Part shown: one piece after another, positions 50,260 to 58,845 of the stretch
How positions within the stretch are numbered: position 1 is the first letter of the stretch
Layout: the number at the start of each line of letters is the position of its first letter
Assembly (NCBI RefSeq): GCF_014137945.1
Contig: NZ_JACGWX010000007.1
Location: 1-64,000, forward strand
DNA length: 64,000 bases
From: Microcella alkalica
Lineage (GTDB): Bacteria; Actinomycetota; Actinomycetes; Actinomycetales; Microbacteriaceae
Reading direction: 5' to 3'
Program-made: the position numbers and the translations under genes
The notes under the pieces: model-generated
The model's database searches: none
The model's input: the letters and a program-made list of their open reading frames with translations, nothing else
What the model was told of the DNA's origin: nothing

Positions 50260-51708
50260 ATGTCCGCTGCGACCCGCTCGGGCGCGCGCCGCGATGACGG
50301 GGTCAGCCCGCTGCGAGCGCTGCGCACCGCGCTCGCCGATGTCACGACATCCTCGCCCGCCCGCTTCGCGATCGTCGTCTTCACGGCGCTCATCCTCATC
50401 ACGACCGCGCTGCTCGCGCTGCCCATCGCCCGCGCGGGTGAGCGGCAGTGGACGCCGCTCGCGGACGCCCTGTTCACAGCCGTCTCCGCCATCTGCGTGA
50501 CGGGCCTGTCGACGGTGGACATGGCGACGCACTGGTCGGTCTTCGGGAACATCGTGATCGTCCTCGCGATGCAGATCGGCGGCATCGGCGTTCTCACGAT
50601 GGCGAGCATCCTCGGCCTCGTCGTCGCCAAGCGGATGGGACTGCGCGCGAAGCTCGTCGCGGCCTCCGACACCAACCCCTCCCGCGTTCACGCCGGCCCC
50701 GTCTCGGAGTCGCAGGCAGTGCGCCTCGGCGAGATCGGGACGCTTCTCGCCACCGTCGCCCTGAGCGCGATCGTCATCGAGCTCGCCATCACCGCGCTCG
50801 TCGTCCCGCGACTGCTCATCGAGGGGTTCGACCCCTGGTCGGCCCTGTGGATGGGCTTCTATCTGTCGCTCTCCGCCTTCACGAACACCGGGTTCGTGCC
50901 GTTCGAGCAGGGAATGGCGATCTTCGCGAGCGATGTCTGGATGCTCAGCGTGCTCTCGATCGCCGTGTTCCTGGGAGCGATCGGCTTCCCCGTGATCTTC
51001 GCCCTGGCGCGCTGGGTGAAGTCGCGAGCCCGACTGTCGGTGCACGCGAAGCTCACCCTCGCGACCACGCTCGTCCTGCTCGCGCTCGGCTGGGTCGCCA
51101 TCGGCCTGCTCGAGTGGAACAACCAGCAGACGCTCGGCGGTCAGGACCCGTGGAACCGTCCACTGACGGCCGGCTTCATCTCCATGATGACGCGCTCGGG
51201 GGGCCTCTCGACGATCGACATCGGCGAGATGAACGGCTCGACCCTGCTCGTGCTCGACATGCTCATGTTCGTCGGCGGCGGCTCAGCCTCGACCGCGGGC
51301 GGCATCAAGGTCACGACCCTCGCAGTGCTCTTCCTCGCGGCGATCGCCGAGGCGCGCGGCGTCAAGGACATGGAGGCCTTCGAGCGCCGCATTCCCGTCG
51401 ACGTGCTGCGCCTGGCCGTCAGCGTCGTGCTGTGGGGCGCGACGATCGTCTCCGCCTCCTCGATCATCGTTCTGCACATCACGAAGGACCCGCTCGACCT
51501 CGTCCTATTCGATGTCATCTCCGCCTTCGCCACCTGCGGCCTCTCCGCGGGCCTCACCGGACCGGACCTCGAGGAGCCCGCGAAGTACGTCCTCGCAGCC
51601 ACGATGTGGGCGGGACGCGTTGGTACAGTGACCCTCGCGGCGGCTCTCGCCGCGAGCCACCGGCGACAGCTGTTCCGCCGCCCGGAAGAGAGGCCCATCG
51701 TTGGTTGA
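50260..51708 (+). CDS. Trk/Ktr-type potassium uptake channel subunit
   Basis: 482 aa, about ten membrane segments in four M1-P-M2 units. The four selectivity-filter Gly lie in CVTGLST, FTNTGF, RSGGLST and FATCGLSAG, the set of TrkH/KtrB. Conducts K+ with Na+ or H+ and is gated by a cytosolic RCK ring. Ribosome binding site GAGGGGAG. The next gene overlaps its last 8 nt and encodes that ring protein. Confidence 0.93.
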   Translation: MSAATRSGARRDDGVSPLRALRTALADVTTSSPARFAIVVFTALILITTALLALPIARAGERQWTPLADALFTAVSAICVTGLSTVDMATHWSVFGNIVIVLAMQIGGIGVLTMASILGLVVAKRMGLRAKLVAASDTNPSRVHAGPVSESQAVRLGEIGTLLATVALSAIVIELAITALVVPRLLIEGFDPWSALWMGFYLSLSAFTNTGFVPFEQGMAIFASDVWMLSVLSIAVFLGAIGFPVIFALARWVKSRARLSVHAKLTLATTLVLLALGWVAIGLLEWNNQQTLGGQDPWNRPLTAGFISMMTRSGGLSTIDIGEMNGSTLLVLDMLMFVGGGSASTAGGIKVTTLAVLFLAAIAEARGVKDMEAFERRIPVDVLRLAVSVVLWGATIVSASSIIVLHITKDPLDLVLFDVISAFATCGLSAGLTGPDLEEPAKYVLAATMWAGRVGTVTLAAALAASHRRQLFRRPEERPIVG

Positions 51709-52372
51709 GCGCATCCGCCACGACGCCCCCGTCCTCGTCATCGGGCTCGGCCGCTTCGGCGCCGCGACCGCGGGGCAGCTGCAACGGCTCGGGCGCGAGG
51801 TCCTCGCCGTCGATGAGGATCCGAACCTCGTGCAGAAGTGGGCCGATCGCATCACGCACGCCGTGCAGGCCGACGCCCGCTCGATCGACGCCCTCCGTCA
51901 GATCGGCGCCCAGGATTTCTCGATCGCCGTCGTCGCGACCGGCTCATCGATCGAGTCGAGCGTCCTCATCACGGCCAACCTCGTCGACCTCAAGATCCCC
52001 CAGATCTGGGCGAAGGCGATCAGCCAGTCGCACGGCAAGATCCTCGCCCGCATCGGCGCCAACCACGTGATCTTCCCGGAGGCGGAGGCCGGCGAGCGCG
52101 TCGCCCACCTCGTCTCCGGGCGCATGATCGACTTCATCGAGTTCGACGACGACTTCGTGCTCGTCAAGATGTACCCGCCGAAGCCCATCCGCGGGCTCTC
52201 GCTCACCGAGTCGGAGGTGCGGTCGAAGTACCGCATCACGGTCGTCGGCGTGAAGAGCCCCGGCAAGCCGTTCACCTACGCGACCGAGCAGACGGTCGTG
52301 TCGAACCACGACCTCATCATCGTCTCGGGCACCGAGGCCGACATCGACCGATTCGCCTCGCTCGACAGCTGA
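51701..52372 (+). CDS. Trk/Ktr-type potassium channel gating protein (RCK), TTG start
   Basis: 223 aa. RCK_N Rossmann domain with VLVIGLGRFGAATAGQL (nucleotide-binding glycines), VDEDPNLV and ADARSIDALRQIG, then an RCK_C domain from about 140. Forms an octameric ring that opens the channel on ATP or ADP binding. TTG 51701 is chosen because AGAGG lies 7 nt upstream and the family start MVERIRHDAP fits; it overlaps the channel gene by 8 nt, so translation is coupled. Confidence 0.9.
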   Translation: MVERIRHDAPVLVIGLGRFGAATAGQLQRLGREVLAVDEDPNLVQKWADRITHAVQADARSIDALRQIGAQDFSIAVVATGSSIESSVLITANLVDLKIPQIWAKAISQSHGKILARIGANHVIFPEAEAGERVAHLVSGRMIDFIEFDDDFVLVKMYPPKPIRGLSLTESEVRSKYRITVVGVKSPGKPFTYATEQTVVSNHDLIIVSGTEADIDRFASLDS

Positions 52373-52376
52373 TCGG

Positions 52377-53204
52377 TCACGTGCCCGCAGCGAGCTCGCG
52401 TGCACGAGCGAGGGCCGCGGCCGTGGCCCGCTCGAAGACCTCGGCGAGATCGGCCTCCTGCAGCACGGCGATCGCGCGCTCAGTCGTGCCCTTCGGGCTC
52501 GTGACACGACGGCGCAGCTCCTCCGGGTCGGCGCCCGTCGACTCGAGCAGCAGCGTCGCGCCGAGGAAGGTCTCCTGCACCATGAGCCGGGCGACGTCGT
52601 CGTCGAAGCCGAGCGACTGCGCCGCACGCGTGAACTCTTCGATGAGCAGGAAGACGTAGGCAGGGCCCGAGCCCGAGACGGTCGAGAGCGCGTCGATCTG
52701 CGACTCGGGAAGCTCGATGACCGTGCCGACGGTGCGGAAGAGGGCTGTCGCGAGAGCGAGCTCGGACCGGTCGGCGCGCGACCCGGCGCTGATGCCCGTC
52801 ACCCCGCGCCGGATGAGCGACGGTGTGTTCGGCATCGCGCGGACCACGGGGTTCGGAACGACGGCCTCCATGGATGCCGTCGTGACTCCGGCCGCGACGC
52901 TCACGACGAGTGCCCTCGGGTCGAGCTCCTGCTCGATCTCGGCGAGCAGGCCCGTGATCTGCAAGGGCTTCACCCCCAGCACGACCACCCGCGCGCCCTC
53001 GACCACCCAGTCGTTCGCCGCGCTGTCGTGCTCGATCGCCCGTGCCTCGACACCCTGCGCACGAAGTGCGGCGGCGGAGGCTTCGGTGCGTGTCGTGACG
53101 CGCACGCCCTCGACCGCGACGTCGGGTCGGCGGAGTCCGGCGAGGATCGCTCCCCCCATCGAGCCGGTTCCCACGATGGCGATGGACGGCAGTGGCGAGC
53201 TCAT
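52377..53204 (-). CDS. proC: Pyrroline-5-carboxylate reductase
   Basis: 275 aa, last enzyme of proline synthesis, reducing P5C with NAD(P)H. Rossmann motif AIVGTGSMGGAIL at the N-terminus, VKPLQI, MPNTPSLIRRGVTG and the C-terminal signature GSGPAYVFLLIEEF ... VQETFLGATLLL. ATG 53204 is in the family position and has TACACT 6 nt upstream. Ends 4 bp from the convergent trkA-type gene. Confidence 0.96.
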   Translation of the reverse strand: MSSPLPSIAIVGTGSMGGAILAGLRRPDVAVEGVRVTTRTEASAAALRAQGVEARAIEHDSAANDWVVEGARVVVLGVKPLQITGLLAEIEQELDPRALVVSVAAGVTTASMEAVVPNPVVRAMPNTPSLIRRGVTGISAGSRADRSELALATALFRTVGTVIELPESQIDALSTVSGSGPAYVFLLIEEFTRAAQSLGFDDDVARLMVQETFLGATLLLESTGADPEELRRRVTSPKGTTERAIAVLQEADLAEVFERATAAALARARELAAGT

Positions 53205-53210
53205 GCCACG

Positions 53211-53216
53211 AGTGTA
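53211..53216 (-). promoter_or_regulatory. -10 element of leaderless proC
   Basis: TACACT read on the minus strand, 6 nt before the ATG at 53204. Confidence 0.5.
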
Positions 53217-53266
53217 GGTTGGAGGGTCAACGGCAAGCGGCGGACCGACCGATGGAGGGTGAAGGC

Positions 53267-53638
53267 ATGAGCGCGACCGGAGACAGCACGGGGTCAACCA
53301 ACACGGCGGCGCAGAGCCCGACGACCGGCTCGGGATCAGGCATCGACCCGCGCGAGGCCGCGGCGATCCGCGAGGTGCTCGTCCTCACCCCTGGCGTGCA
53401 GAGCGTCGGCGAGGTCGTCGTTCATCGTCACGGCGATGGCGCGCTCGTCACCGCGGTGCTCGGATTCGGCCCCTCCACGCCCGTGTCGGATGTCGTGGCG
53501 GTCCTCCGGGAGGTGAAGGCGGGCATCCGAGCCGCTGCGCCGACCATCTCAGCGATCGTGCTCGAGCCGGACGTCGCGGGCCCGCGCGACGACATGGACA
53601 CGCCGACCGACGTCTTCGTCATCCGCGGCGCCGACTAG
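53267..53638 (+). CDS. Small protein resembling the cation-transporter dimerisation domain
   Basis: 123 aa. After a Ser/Thr/Gly-rich start, residues about 35-105 (VLTPGVQSVGEVVVHRHGDG and AVLREVKAGIRAA) follow the ferredoxin-like pattern of the C-terminal domain of cation diffusion facilitators. No transmembrane part is present, so it is a stand-alone domain. Role unknown. ATG 53267 follows GGAGGGTGAAGG. Confidence 0.7.
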   Translation: MSATGDSTGSTNTAAQSPTTGSGSGIDPREAAAIREVLVLTPGVQSVGEVVVHRHGDGALVTAVLGFGPSTPVSDVVAVLREVKAGIRAAAPTISAIVLEPDVAGPRDDMDTPTDVFVIRGAD

Positions 53639-53647
53639 CGGCTCTGC

Positions 53648-53653
53648 CAGGAT
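53648..53653 (+). promoter_or_regulatory. -10 element of a leaderless membrane protein gene
   Basis: CAGGAT, 6 nt before the ATG at 53660; no ribosome binding site. Confidence 0.4.
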
Positions 53654-53659
53654 CGCGAC

Positions 53660-54019
53660 ATGGAATTCCTCTACTCGTTCCTCCTCGTCGGCCACTTCAT
53701 CGGCCTCGCGGCGATCGTCGGACCGTTCCTGCTCCAGATGCGGCGCAACAAGAACTTCGCGATCACGGCGGTGCTCGCCGGGGCCGTCACGCAGCTCGTC
53801 ACCGGCGTCGCGATGACCGGGCTCGCCGAGCCGCTCGACCACGACCTCGACTACGCGAAGATCATCACGAAGCTCGTCATCGCGCTCGTCGTCTTCGTCG
53901 CCGCGCTGCTCGGCTGGCGCAGGGCGCGCTCCGGGTCGAACGATCGCTCGATCAAGCCGTTCTTCCACGCGGCGGGCGGGCTCGCGCTCGTCAACGTGGT
54001 CCTCGCCGTCTTCTGGTGA
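53660..54019 (+). CDS. Four-helix membrane protein of unknown function
   Basis: 119 aa with hydrophobic segments at about 2-26, 33-52, 68-87 and 101-118. Compact integral membrane protein, no recognised catalytic motif, similar in pattern to small actinobacterial proteins of unknown function. Convergent with tadA. Confidence 0.72.
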   Translation: MEFLYSFLLVGHFIGLAAIVGPFLLQMRRNKNFAITAVLAGAVTQLVTGVAMTGLAEPLDHDLDYAKIITKLVIALVVFVAALLGWRRARSGSNDRSIKPFFHAAGGLALVNVVLAVFW

Positions 54020-54048
54020 TCGACGCGCGCTGAGCGGCGTCGGCCGGC

Positions 54049-54516
54049 TCAGCGGCGATCGCGGAAGAACGCGGCGAGCAGGGCGGCGCTCTCGTCGGCG
54101 AGCACGCCGCCGACGACCTCCCCCACCCGGATCGGCAGACTGCGGTCGCGCAGCACGTCGAGCACGCTCCCGGCCGCACCGGCCTTCTCGTCCCAGGCGC
54201 CGAACACGACGCGCGGAATGCGCGCTGACAGGATGGCCCCCGCGCACATGACGCAGGGCTCGAGAGTCACTACGAGCGTGCATCCGCTCAATTGCCATTC
54301 GCCGGATGCCGCGGCCGCCTCCCGAAGCGCGACGATCTCCGCGTGGGCGGTCGGGTCGGCGAGGCGCTCGCGCTCGTTGCGCCCACGACCGATGATGCGG
54401 CCCCGCGCATCCAGCACGACGGCGCCGACAGGAACGTCGGCGGTGGCGAGCGCCGCGCGGGCCTCGGCGAGCGCTTCGCGCATCGCCTCGCGGTCGCGCT
54501 CAGGCACTGCGATCAT
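54049..54516 (-). CDS. tadA: tRNA-specific adenosine deaminase
   Basis: 155 aa. Makes inosine at the wobble position of tRNA-Arg(ACG). Zinc site: His58 with catalytic Glu60 (HAEIVALREA) and Cys88/Cys91 (TLEPCVMC). Standard length. Strong ribosome binding site GGAGG 5 nt before ATG 54516; the open frame upstream of it crosses the upp promoter and is rejected. Divergent from upp with only 24 bp between starts. Confidence 0.95.
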   Translation of the reverse strand: MIAVPERDREAMREALAEARAALATADVPVGAVVLDARGRIIGRGRNERERLADPTAHAEIVALREAAAASGEWQLSGCTLVVTLEPCVMCAGAILSARIPRVVFGAWDEKAGAAGSVLDVLRDRSLPIRVGEVVGGVLADESAALLAAFFRDRR

Positions 54517-54528
54517 CGCCACCTCCGT

Positions 54529-54541
54529 TAGATTGAGCCTA
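54529..54541. promoter_or_regulatory. Overlapping divergent promoters of upp and tadA
   Basis: TAGATT on the plus strand (54529-54534) is 6 nt before the upp ATG. TAGGCT on the minus strand (54541-54536) is the best tadA -10 and includes the first base of upp. The two boxes are 1 bp apart, so only one polymerase can bind at a time. Confidence 0.5.
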
Positions 54542-55176
54542 TGCGAGTGCACGTAGCCGACCACCCTCTGATCACGCACAAGCTCACGGTCCTCCGCGAC
54601 GAGCGGACGCCCTCGCCGACCTTCCGCGCGCTGACGGAGGAGCTCGTGACGCTCCTCGCCTACGAGGCGACGCGCGACGTTCGCGTGGCGGAGGTCATGA
54701 TCCGGACGCCGGTCACCGAGACGACTGGCGTCACGATCGCCGAGCCTCGACCCCTCATCGTCCCGATCCTGCGCGCGGGCCTCGGCATGCTCGAGGGCAT
54801 GGTCAAGCTCGTGCCGAGCGCCGAGGTCGGCTTCCTGGGAATGGTCCGCAACGAGGAGACCCTCGAGCCGAGCGTGTACGCAGAGCGGCTGCCCGACGAC
54901 CTGTCGAACCGGCAGTGCTTCGTGCTCGACCCCATGCTCGCGACGGGCGGGTCGCTCCTCTCGGCGATCGAGTACCTCTTCGACCGCGGCGCGCAGGATG
55001 TCACCGCGATCTGCCTGCTCGCCGCGCCCGAGGGCCTCGCGGCGATCGAGAAGGCCGTCGAGGGACGCGATGTCACGATCGTCCTCGGAGCCCTCGACGA
55101 GCGCCTGAACGAGCACGGCTACATCGTGCCGGGCCTCGGGGATGCCGGCGATCGCCTCTACGGAACGGTCGGCTGA
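54541..55176 (+). CDS. upp: Uracil phosphoribosyltransferase
   Basis: 211 aa. Converts uracil and PRPP to UMP. Contains the PRPP loop DPMLATGGS and the uracil-binding C-terminus ending in [10 protein letters not shown]. Full-length. Leaderless by position. With psuG at the right end of the window, which frees uracil from pseudouridine, it provides a salvage route (inference). Confidence 0.97.
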   Translation: MRVHVADHPLITHKLTVLRDERTPSPTFRALTEELVTLLAYEATRDVRVAEVMIRTPVTETTGVTIAEPRPLIVPILRAGLGMLEGMVKLVPSAEVGFLGMVRNEETLEPSVYAERLPDDLSNRQCFVLDPMLATGGSLLSAIEYLFDRGAQDVTAICLLAAPEGLAAIEKAVEGRDVTIVLGALDERLNEHGYIVPGLGDAGDRLYGTVG

Positions 55177-55417
55177 GCGCCTCCCGCTCCCTCGATCGCG
55201 AACGCGGCTCGCGTGTGTCGCCGTGTGTCGTGCGGCGGCGGGGCGCCTTGACCGCGTGCGAGCGCGACGAGGATACTGGCGGGCATGACCGTCCACGCGC
55301 TGCCCCCGACCTCCTTCGAGGCCCCCGGGAGCTCCGGCATGATGCCGCGGCGCAGGGACGATCCCCGCCGACCGCGCACGTGACCGTCCGCCCGCCGCTG
55401 ATCGCCTCCCTCCTCGG

Positions 55418-56140
55418 ATGACGATGAACGACCCACGCCTTCCCGGCCACCCCGACGGATCAGAGCCGTTCGACTCCGCCGAGACCGCCCGCCCCGCTGG
55501 GAGCGACGGCACGCGTCCGCGCGCCGTGCCCTCCGGCTCCGAGGCGCGGGGCTTCGTGCTGTACGTGGGCCTCGACGAGCGCAAGGCCGCGTCCGCCGGC
55601 ATCGATCTCGGCCGTCTCGTGGGCGAGCTCAAGCGCGTCACGTCCGAGCTCGCACCGGGCGCCGAGACGCACGCCGCGGTCGCCCTCGCTCCGGCCGGCG
55701 CCGGCGGTCGCGACGTCGACGTCGTGCGCCTCGCGCTGCAGGATCCGGCGGCGCTCGCTCGCTACCGCCGCACCGAGTCACCGGCCGAGCGCATCGTGCC
55801 GGGCGTCGTGATCGACATCTCCCGCAAGCGCGTCGTGCTCGACGGAGAGACCGCCCCGCTCACGTACAAGGAGTTCGAGCTGCTGCAGTACCTCGTGCTC
55901 CGCGAGGGGCGCACGATCGACCGCACCGAGCTGATCGCGTCGCTGTGGGCCGAGGGCGCTGACGACGACGATGACGTGCCCAACGAGCGGACGATCGACG
56001 TGCACGTGCGTCGCCTGCGCTCGAAGCTCGGTGGCTACGAGGACATCGTTCGGACGGTCCGGGGGGCCGGTTACCGCTTCGACCGCCACGCCGACGTGTC
56101 GATCACGTACTCCTCGACCCCGTCGCCGGACTTCTTCTAG
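55418..56140 (+). CDS. Winged-helix DNA-binding protein without receiver domain
   Basis: 240 aa. C-terminal OmpR/PhoB-type winged helix (about residues 135-225): LTYKEFELLQYLVLREGRTIDR, NERTIDVHVRRLRSKL and VRTVRGAGYRFD. The N-terminal 120 residues lack the Asp-pocket motifs of a receiver domain, so phosphorylation control is unlikely. A short acidic insert (EGADDDDDV) sits before the recognition helix. ATG 55418 or 55424; neither has a clear ribosome binding site. Confidence 0.82.
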   Translation: MTMNDPRLPGHPDGSEPFDSAETARPAGSDGTRPRAVPSGSEARGFVLYVGLDERKAASAGIDLGRLVGELKRVTSELAPGAETHAAVALAPAGAGGRDVDVVRLALQDPAALARYRRTESPAERIVPGVVIDISRKRVVLDGETAPLTYKEFELLQYLVLREGRTIDRTELIASLWAEGADDDDDVPNERTIDVHVRRLRSKLGGYEDIVRTVRGAGYRFDRHADVSITYSSTPSPDFF

Positions 56141-56259
56141 GGGCGTGCGCCGCGGGCGCGCCATAGTGCGCCTCGAGCGCGCCGTGCGCAAGCCCCTGCC
56201 CGTGCCCCCATCCGGGGGCCAGTCTCGTCGGGCACAGCACTCATCGAAAGGGTCATCAC

Positions 56260-57102
56260 ATGAACGACGCCACCGTCATCGTCAGAGATGGGCTAGCGAA
56301 CGTTATCGAGTTCCTGCCCAAGCTGCTTCTCTTCATCATCATCCTGGTCATCGGGCTCATCGTCGCGAAACTCATCGCGAAGGGGCTCGAGAAGCTGCTC
56401 GAGCGGGTGGGATTCGATCGCCTCGTCGAGCGCGGCGGGGTCAAGAAGGCTCTGGATCGCTCGAAGCTCGACGCGAGCGACATCATCGCCAAGATCGTCT
56501 ACTACACGCTCGTGCTGTTCGTCCTGCAGTTCGCCTTCGGCGTCTTCGGCCCGAACCCCGTGAGCGATCTGCTCGAGGGCATCATCGCCTTCCTGCCGCG
56601 AATCATCGTTGCGATCGTCATCGTGATCATCGCCGCGGCGATCGCCGCGGGCGCGAAGACCGTGATCCAGGGGATGCTCGGCGGCCTGTCGTACGGACGC
56701 ATCATCGCCAACATCGCGAGCATCTTCATCCTCTTCCTCGGCATCACCGCGGCCCTCAACCAGGTCGAGATCGCCACGACGGTCACGACGCCCGTGCTCA
56801 TCACGGTGCTCGCGATCATCGCCGGCGTCATCATCGTCGGAGCCGGCGGCGGCCTCATCAAGCCCATGCAGGCGCGCTGGGAGGACTGGCTCTCGAAGGC
56901 CGAGGCTGAGGCTCCGCGTATCAAGGAGGAGGCTAGCTCGAGCCCGAGCGCCAAGGAGCAGCTGCGCGCCAAGGCGGACGAGCTCCGCTCGGACGCGAGC
57001 GACTCGCCATCGCGCACCACGAGCGGTGCCGCTGACCCCACGCAGAAGCTCCCGCCGTCGGACCACCCGGGCGGCCCGGCGCGACCGGCGCGGCGCCCGT
57101 GA
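56260..57102 (+). CDS. TM-helix repeat (mechanosensitive-channel-like) membrane protein
   Basis: 280 aa. Five hydrophobic segments within residues 18-210; the blocks FLPKLLLFIIILVIGLIVAKL and FLPRIIVAIVIVIIAAAIAAGA are two copies of the conserved TM_helix repeat of cyanobacterial and actinobacterial small-conductance channel relatives. The C-terminal 70 residues are charged, then Ser/Pro-rich. No MscS beta domain, so channel activity is not certain. AAGGG lies 8 nt before the ATG. Confidence 0.8.
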   Translation: MNDATVIVRDGLANVIEFLPKLLLFIIILVIGLIVAKLIAKGLEKLLERVGFDRLVERGGVKKALDRSKLDASDIIAKIVYYTLVLFVLQFAFGVFGPNPVSDLLEGIIAFLPRIIVAIVIVIIAAAIAAGAKTVIQGMLGGLSYGRIIANIASIFILFLGITAALNQVEIATTVTTPVLITVLAIIAGVIIVGAGGGLIKPMQARWEDWLSKAEAEAPRIKEEASSSPSAKEQLRAKADELRSDASDSPSRTTSGAADPTQKLPPSDHPGGPARPARRP

Positions 57103-57144
57103 GCCGCTCTGGGCGATCTCGCAGAAAAATAACGAACCGATAAC

Positions 57145-57172
57145 TAGACACCGTTACCGCACCGTTATACAT
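57145..57172 (+). promoter_or_regulatory. Promoter of a candidate small RNA
   Basis: TAGACA (57145-57150), one base from the -35 consensus, then TATACAT (57166-57172) at 15-17 bp. The region is much more AT-rich than its surroundings and holds an ACCGTTA direct repeat. Confidence 0.5.
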
Positions 57173-57178
57173 TGATCG

Positions 57179-57285
57179 AGCGTTAGTTGTTTGCTGTGGC
57201 AGCTACCGCGGAATGTGATTGCAGGACACTCTTGGTGCAAGGGAAAGGCCCGGTCGCTCGCCTCGGCGGCCGGGCCTTTGTCCTG
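57179..57285 (+). ncRNA. Candidate small RNA, about 107 nt
   Basis: A promoter-like sequence at 57145-57172 and a strong intrinsic terminator at 57244-57279 enclose a stretch with no ribosome binding site and no likely protein. The RNA would begin near 57179. No known RNA family (tmRNA, 6S, 6C, SRP RNA) was recognised. Alternatively the region is just the leader and terminator of a short lost gene. Confidence 0.4.
57244..57279 (+). terminator. Strong stem-loop terminator
   Basis: AAAGGCCCGG and CCGGGCCTTT form a perfect 10-bp stem around a 16-nt loop that can itself fold, ending in UUU-G-UCC. It lies 142 bp past the TM-helix gene and would end the candidate RNA. Confidence 0.7.
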
Positions 57286-57369
57286 TCCGGATCGATCGCG
57301 CTCTCGGCCCGCTGACGCCCAGTACGACGCCGGAACGCGCGGCGCCTCCCGCCTGAGCATGCGCATGCA

Positions 57370-57375
57370 TAGAGT
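57370..57375 (+). promoter_or_regulatory. -10 element of a leaderless MarR-type gene
   Basis: TAGAGT, 7 nt before the ATG at 57383; no ribosome binding site. Confidence 0.5.
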
Positions 57376-57382
57376 TGTCGTC

Positions 57383-57811
57383 ATGACCGACAAGTCACTC
57401 GCCGTGGAGGCCTGGGAGTCGCTCTTCCGCGCCCAGGTCGCGGTGCTGCGGCAGCTCACGGCGGAGTTCCCGACGAGTGAGATCTCGTTCACCGAGTACG
57501 ACGTGCTGCTCAACCTCAGCAGGGCGCCCGAGCGCCGGATGCGCATCCGCGACCTCATTCCCCATCTCCTTCTGAGCCAGCCGAGCGTCTCGCGGCTCAT
57601 CGACCGCCTCGCCGTGCGCGGGCTCGTGCAGAAGCTCCCAGACGAGTCGGATGCGCGCGGCACGATCGTCGCGCTCACGGACGAGGGCTGGGATCTCTTC
57701 AAGCGCGTCGCAGTCGTGCACGCCGACTCGATCGCCCAGCGCGTTGGGGGATCTCTCGCGCCGTCAGAGCTCGCGCAACTCGCCGAGCTCTGTCGCCGTC
57801 TGCGAGGCTAG
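57383..57811 (+). CDS. MarR-family transcriptional regulator
   Basis: 142 aa. Winged HTH with IRDLIPHLLLSQPSVSRLIDRL as helix-turn-helix and DESDARGTIVALTDEG as the wing, which is the MarR signature. Likely binds a small ligand or senses oxidation; a single Cys near the C-terminus is too isolated to call. Its last codons overlap the stop of the convergent nucleotidyltransferase-like gene by 4 nt. Confidence 0.88.
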   Translation: MTDKSLAVEAWESLFRAQVAVLRQLTAEFPTSEISFTEYDVLLNLSRAPERRMRIRDLIPHLLLSQPSVSRLIDRLAVRGLVQKLPDESDARGTIVALTDEGWDLFKRVAVVHADSIAQRVGGSLAPSELAQLAELCRRLRG

Positions 57812-58797
57812 TCGAAGCTCGACCGCAGCAGGCGTCTCCTCGCCCGGCGAGCGCGGAGGACGAAGCCGACCAGACGCGCGAGTTCCGGAAGCAGACGTGG
57901 CGCGATGCTCCAGCGCGCGGCCCAGACGTCGCGCGCGACGTGGCCGGTGTAGCCCGGGCTCGATTCGATGGCGCGCAGGAGCATCCGCCCGGCGACGGTC
58001 GCGCCGGGGATCCCGAAGCGCGCCTCCGCGTACCGGCGTGACGGCAGGCGCGTCGCGGCGGGACGGAGACCGAGGCCGTCGAACAGTCGACGCATGACGC
58101 CTTCCGCTCCGACGCCGCGGACGAGGCGCGGCAGGCGCTCGAGCTCCTCATTCGTGATGAGCGCCGCGAAACGGTCGATGAGCGGCCCCGTCTCCGACTC
58201 CGGCGACGGCGCCGCCGCGCGCGGCCCAAGATTGTCGTGCACCGACAGCACCATCGTCAGCAGTCGATCCACGTGGGGCACACGCCGGTCGAAGATGATC
58301 ATCTCACCGCGGTACCCCCAGGCGTGCTCGAAAACCGTCTGCGGGTCGGTGAAGAAGCCGGGAATGAGCGGGAAGAGGTTCAGCAGCGTTCCGGACTCCG
58401 GCTCGTGCAGGGCGAAGACGGCGGGAGGGAGCACGCCGAACCGACGGATCCTCGCCGGCACCCAGCCCCGCGCGACGAGCTCGGCCGCCAGCCGGCGGCA
58501 CGTCGAGGGGTCCACGATGAGATTGAATGCCGCGCGGAGGGTTGGAGCCCCCAGGCCGTTCGGAGGGAAGACGATGTTGCCGGCCAGGAGCGCCCGGATG
58601 CCGAGATCATCCATGAGGTCGACCACCCCCGACATGCACGCGTGCCGCGCGACGAGCTCAGGCGTCTCGGGAGAGGGATACCGGTAGGCGTCCGCTCCGC
58701 GACGCGGCTCGCCGGCACCCGGCCCGCTCAGTTTCGGCTCGCTCGGCAGCCGCTCGTCGGCGGATGCGCCCGGGGAGGGCGGTGTCGCTGGAACCAT
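57808..58797 (-). CDS. Nucleotidyltransferase-like protein of unknown function
   Basis: 329 aa. The central FNLIVDPSTCRRLAAELVARGW, LFPLIPGFF and WGYRGEMIIFDRRVPHVDRLL segments are like the minimal nucleotidyltransferase fold (NTP_transf_5 group), but the usual acidic GS..D triad is not clear. Residues 1-40 are Pro/Ser-rich and the last 40 are strongly Arg-rich. ATG 58797 follows GGGAGG by 8 nt; the ATG ten codons upstream has none. No context suggests a substrate. Confidence 0.55.
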   Translation of the reverse strand: MVPATPPSPGASADERLPSEPKLSGPGAGEPRRGADAYRYPSPETPELVARHACMSGVVDLMDDLGIRALLAGNIVFPPNGLGAPTLRAAFNLIVDPSTCRRLAAELVARGWVPARIRRFGVLPPAVFALHEPESGTLLNLFPLIPGFFTDPQTVFEHAWGYRGEMIIFDRRVPHVDRLLTMVLSVHDNLGPRAAAPSPESETGPLIDRFAALITNEELERLPRLVRGVGAEGVMRRLFDGLGLRPAATRLPSRRYAEARFGIPGATVAGRMLLRAIESSPGYTGHVARDVWAARWSIAPRLLPELARLVGFVLRARRARRRLLRSSFD

Positions 58798-58832
58798 CGG
58801 TGACCTCCCAGTGAGGCTATCCTGCATGCCCC

Positions 58833-58838
58833 TAGCCT
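58833..58838 (+). promoter_or_regulatory. -10 element of leaderless photolyase gene
   Basis: TAGCCT, 7 nt before the ATG at 58846. TATCCT further upstream (58818-58823) is an alternative. Confidence 0.45.
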
Positions 58839-58845
58839 GATGACC

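Noticed and set aside
55177-55417. Short open frames on both strands in the upp to winged-helix gap
   Set aside because: Arg/Ser-rich with no ribosome binding site and no recognisable domain; treated as non-coding.
56204-56219. GCCCCC-ATCC-GGGGGC upstream of the TM-helix gene as a fourth pilus-type site
   Set aside because: Its centre is 4 bp, not the 5 bp shared by the three pilus elements, so it is a different hairpin.
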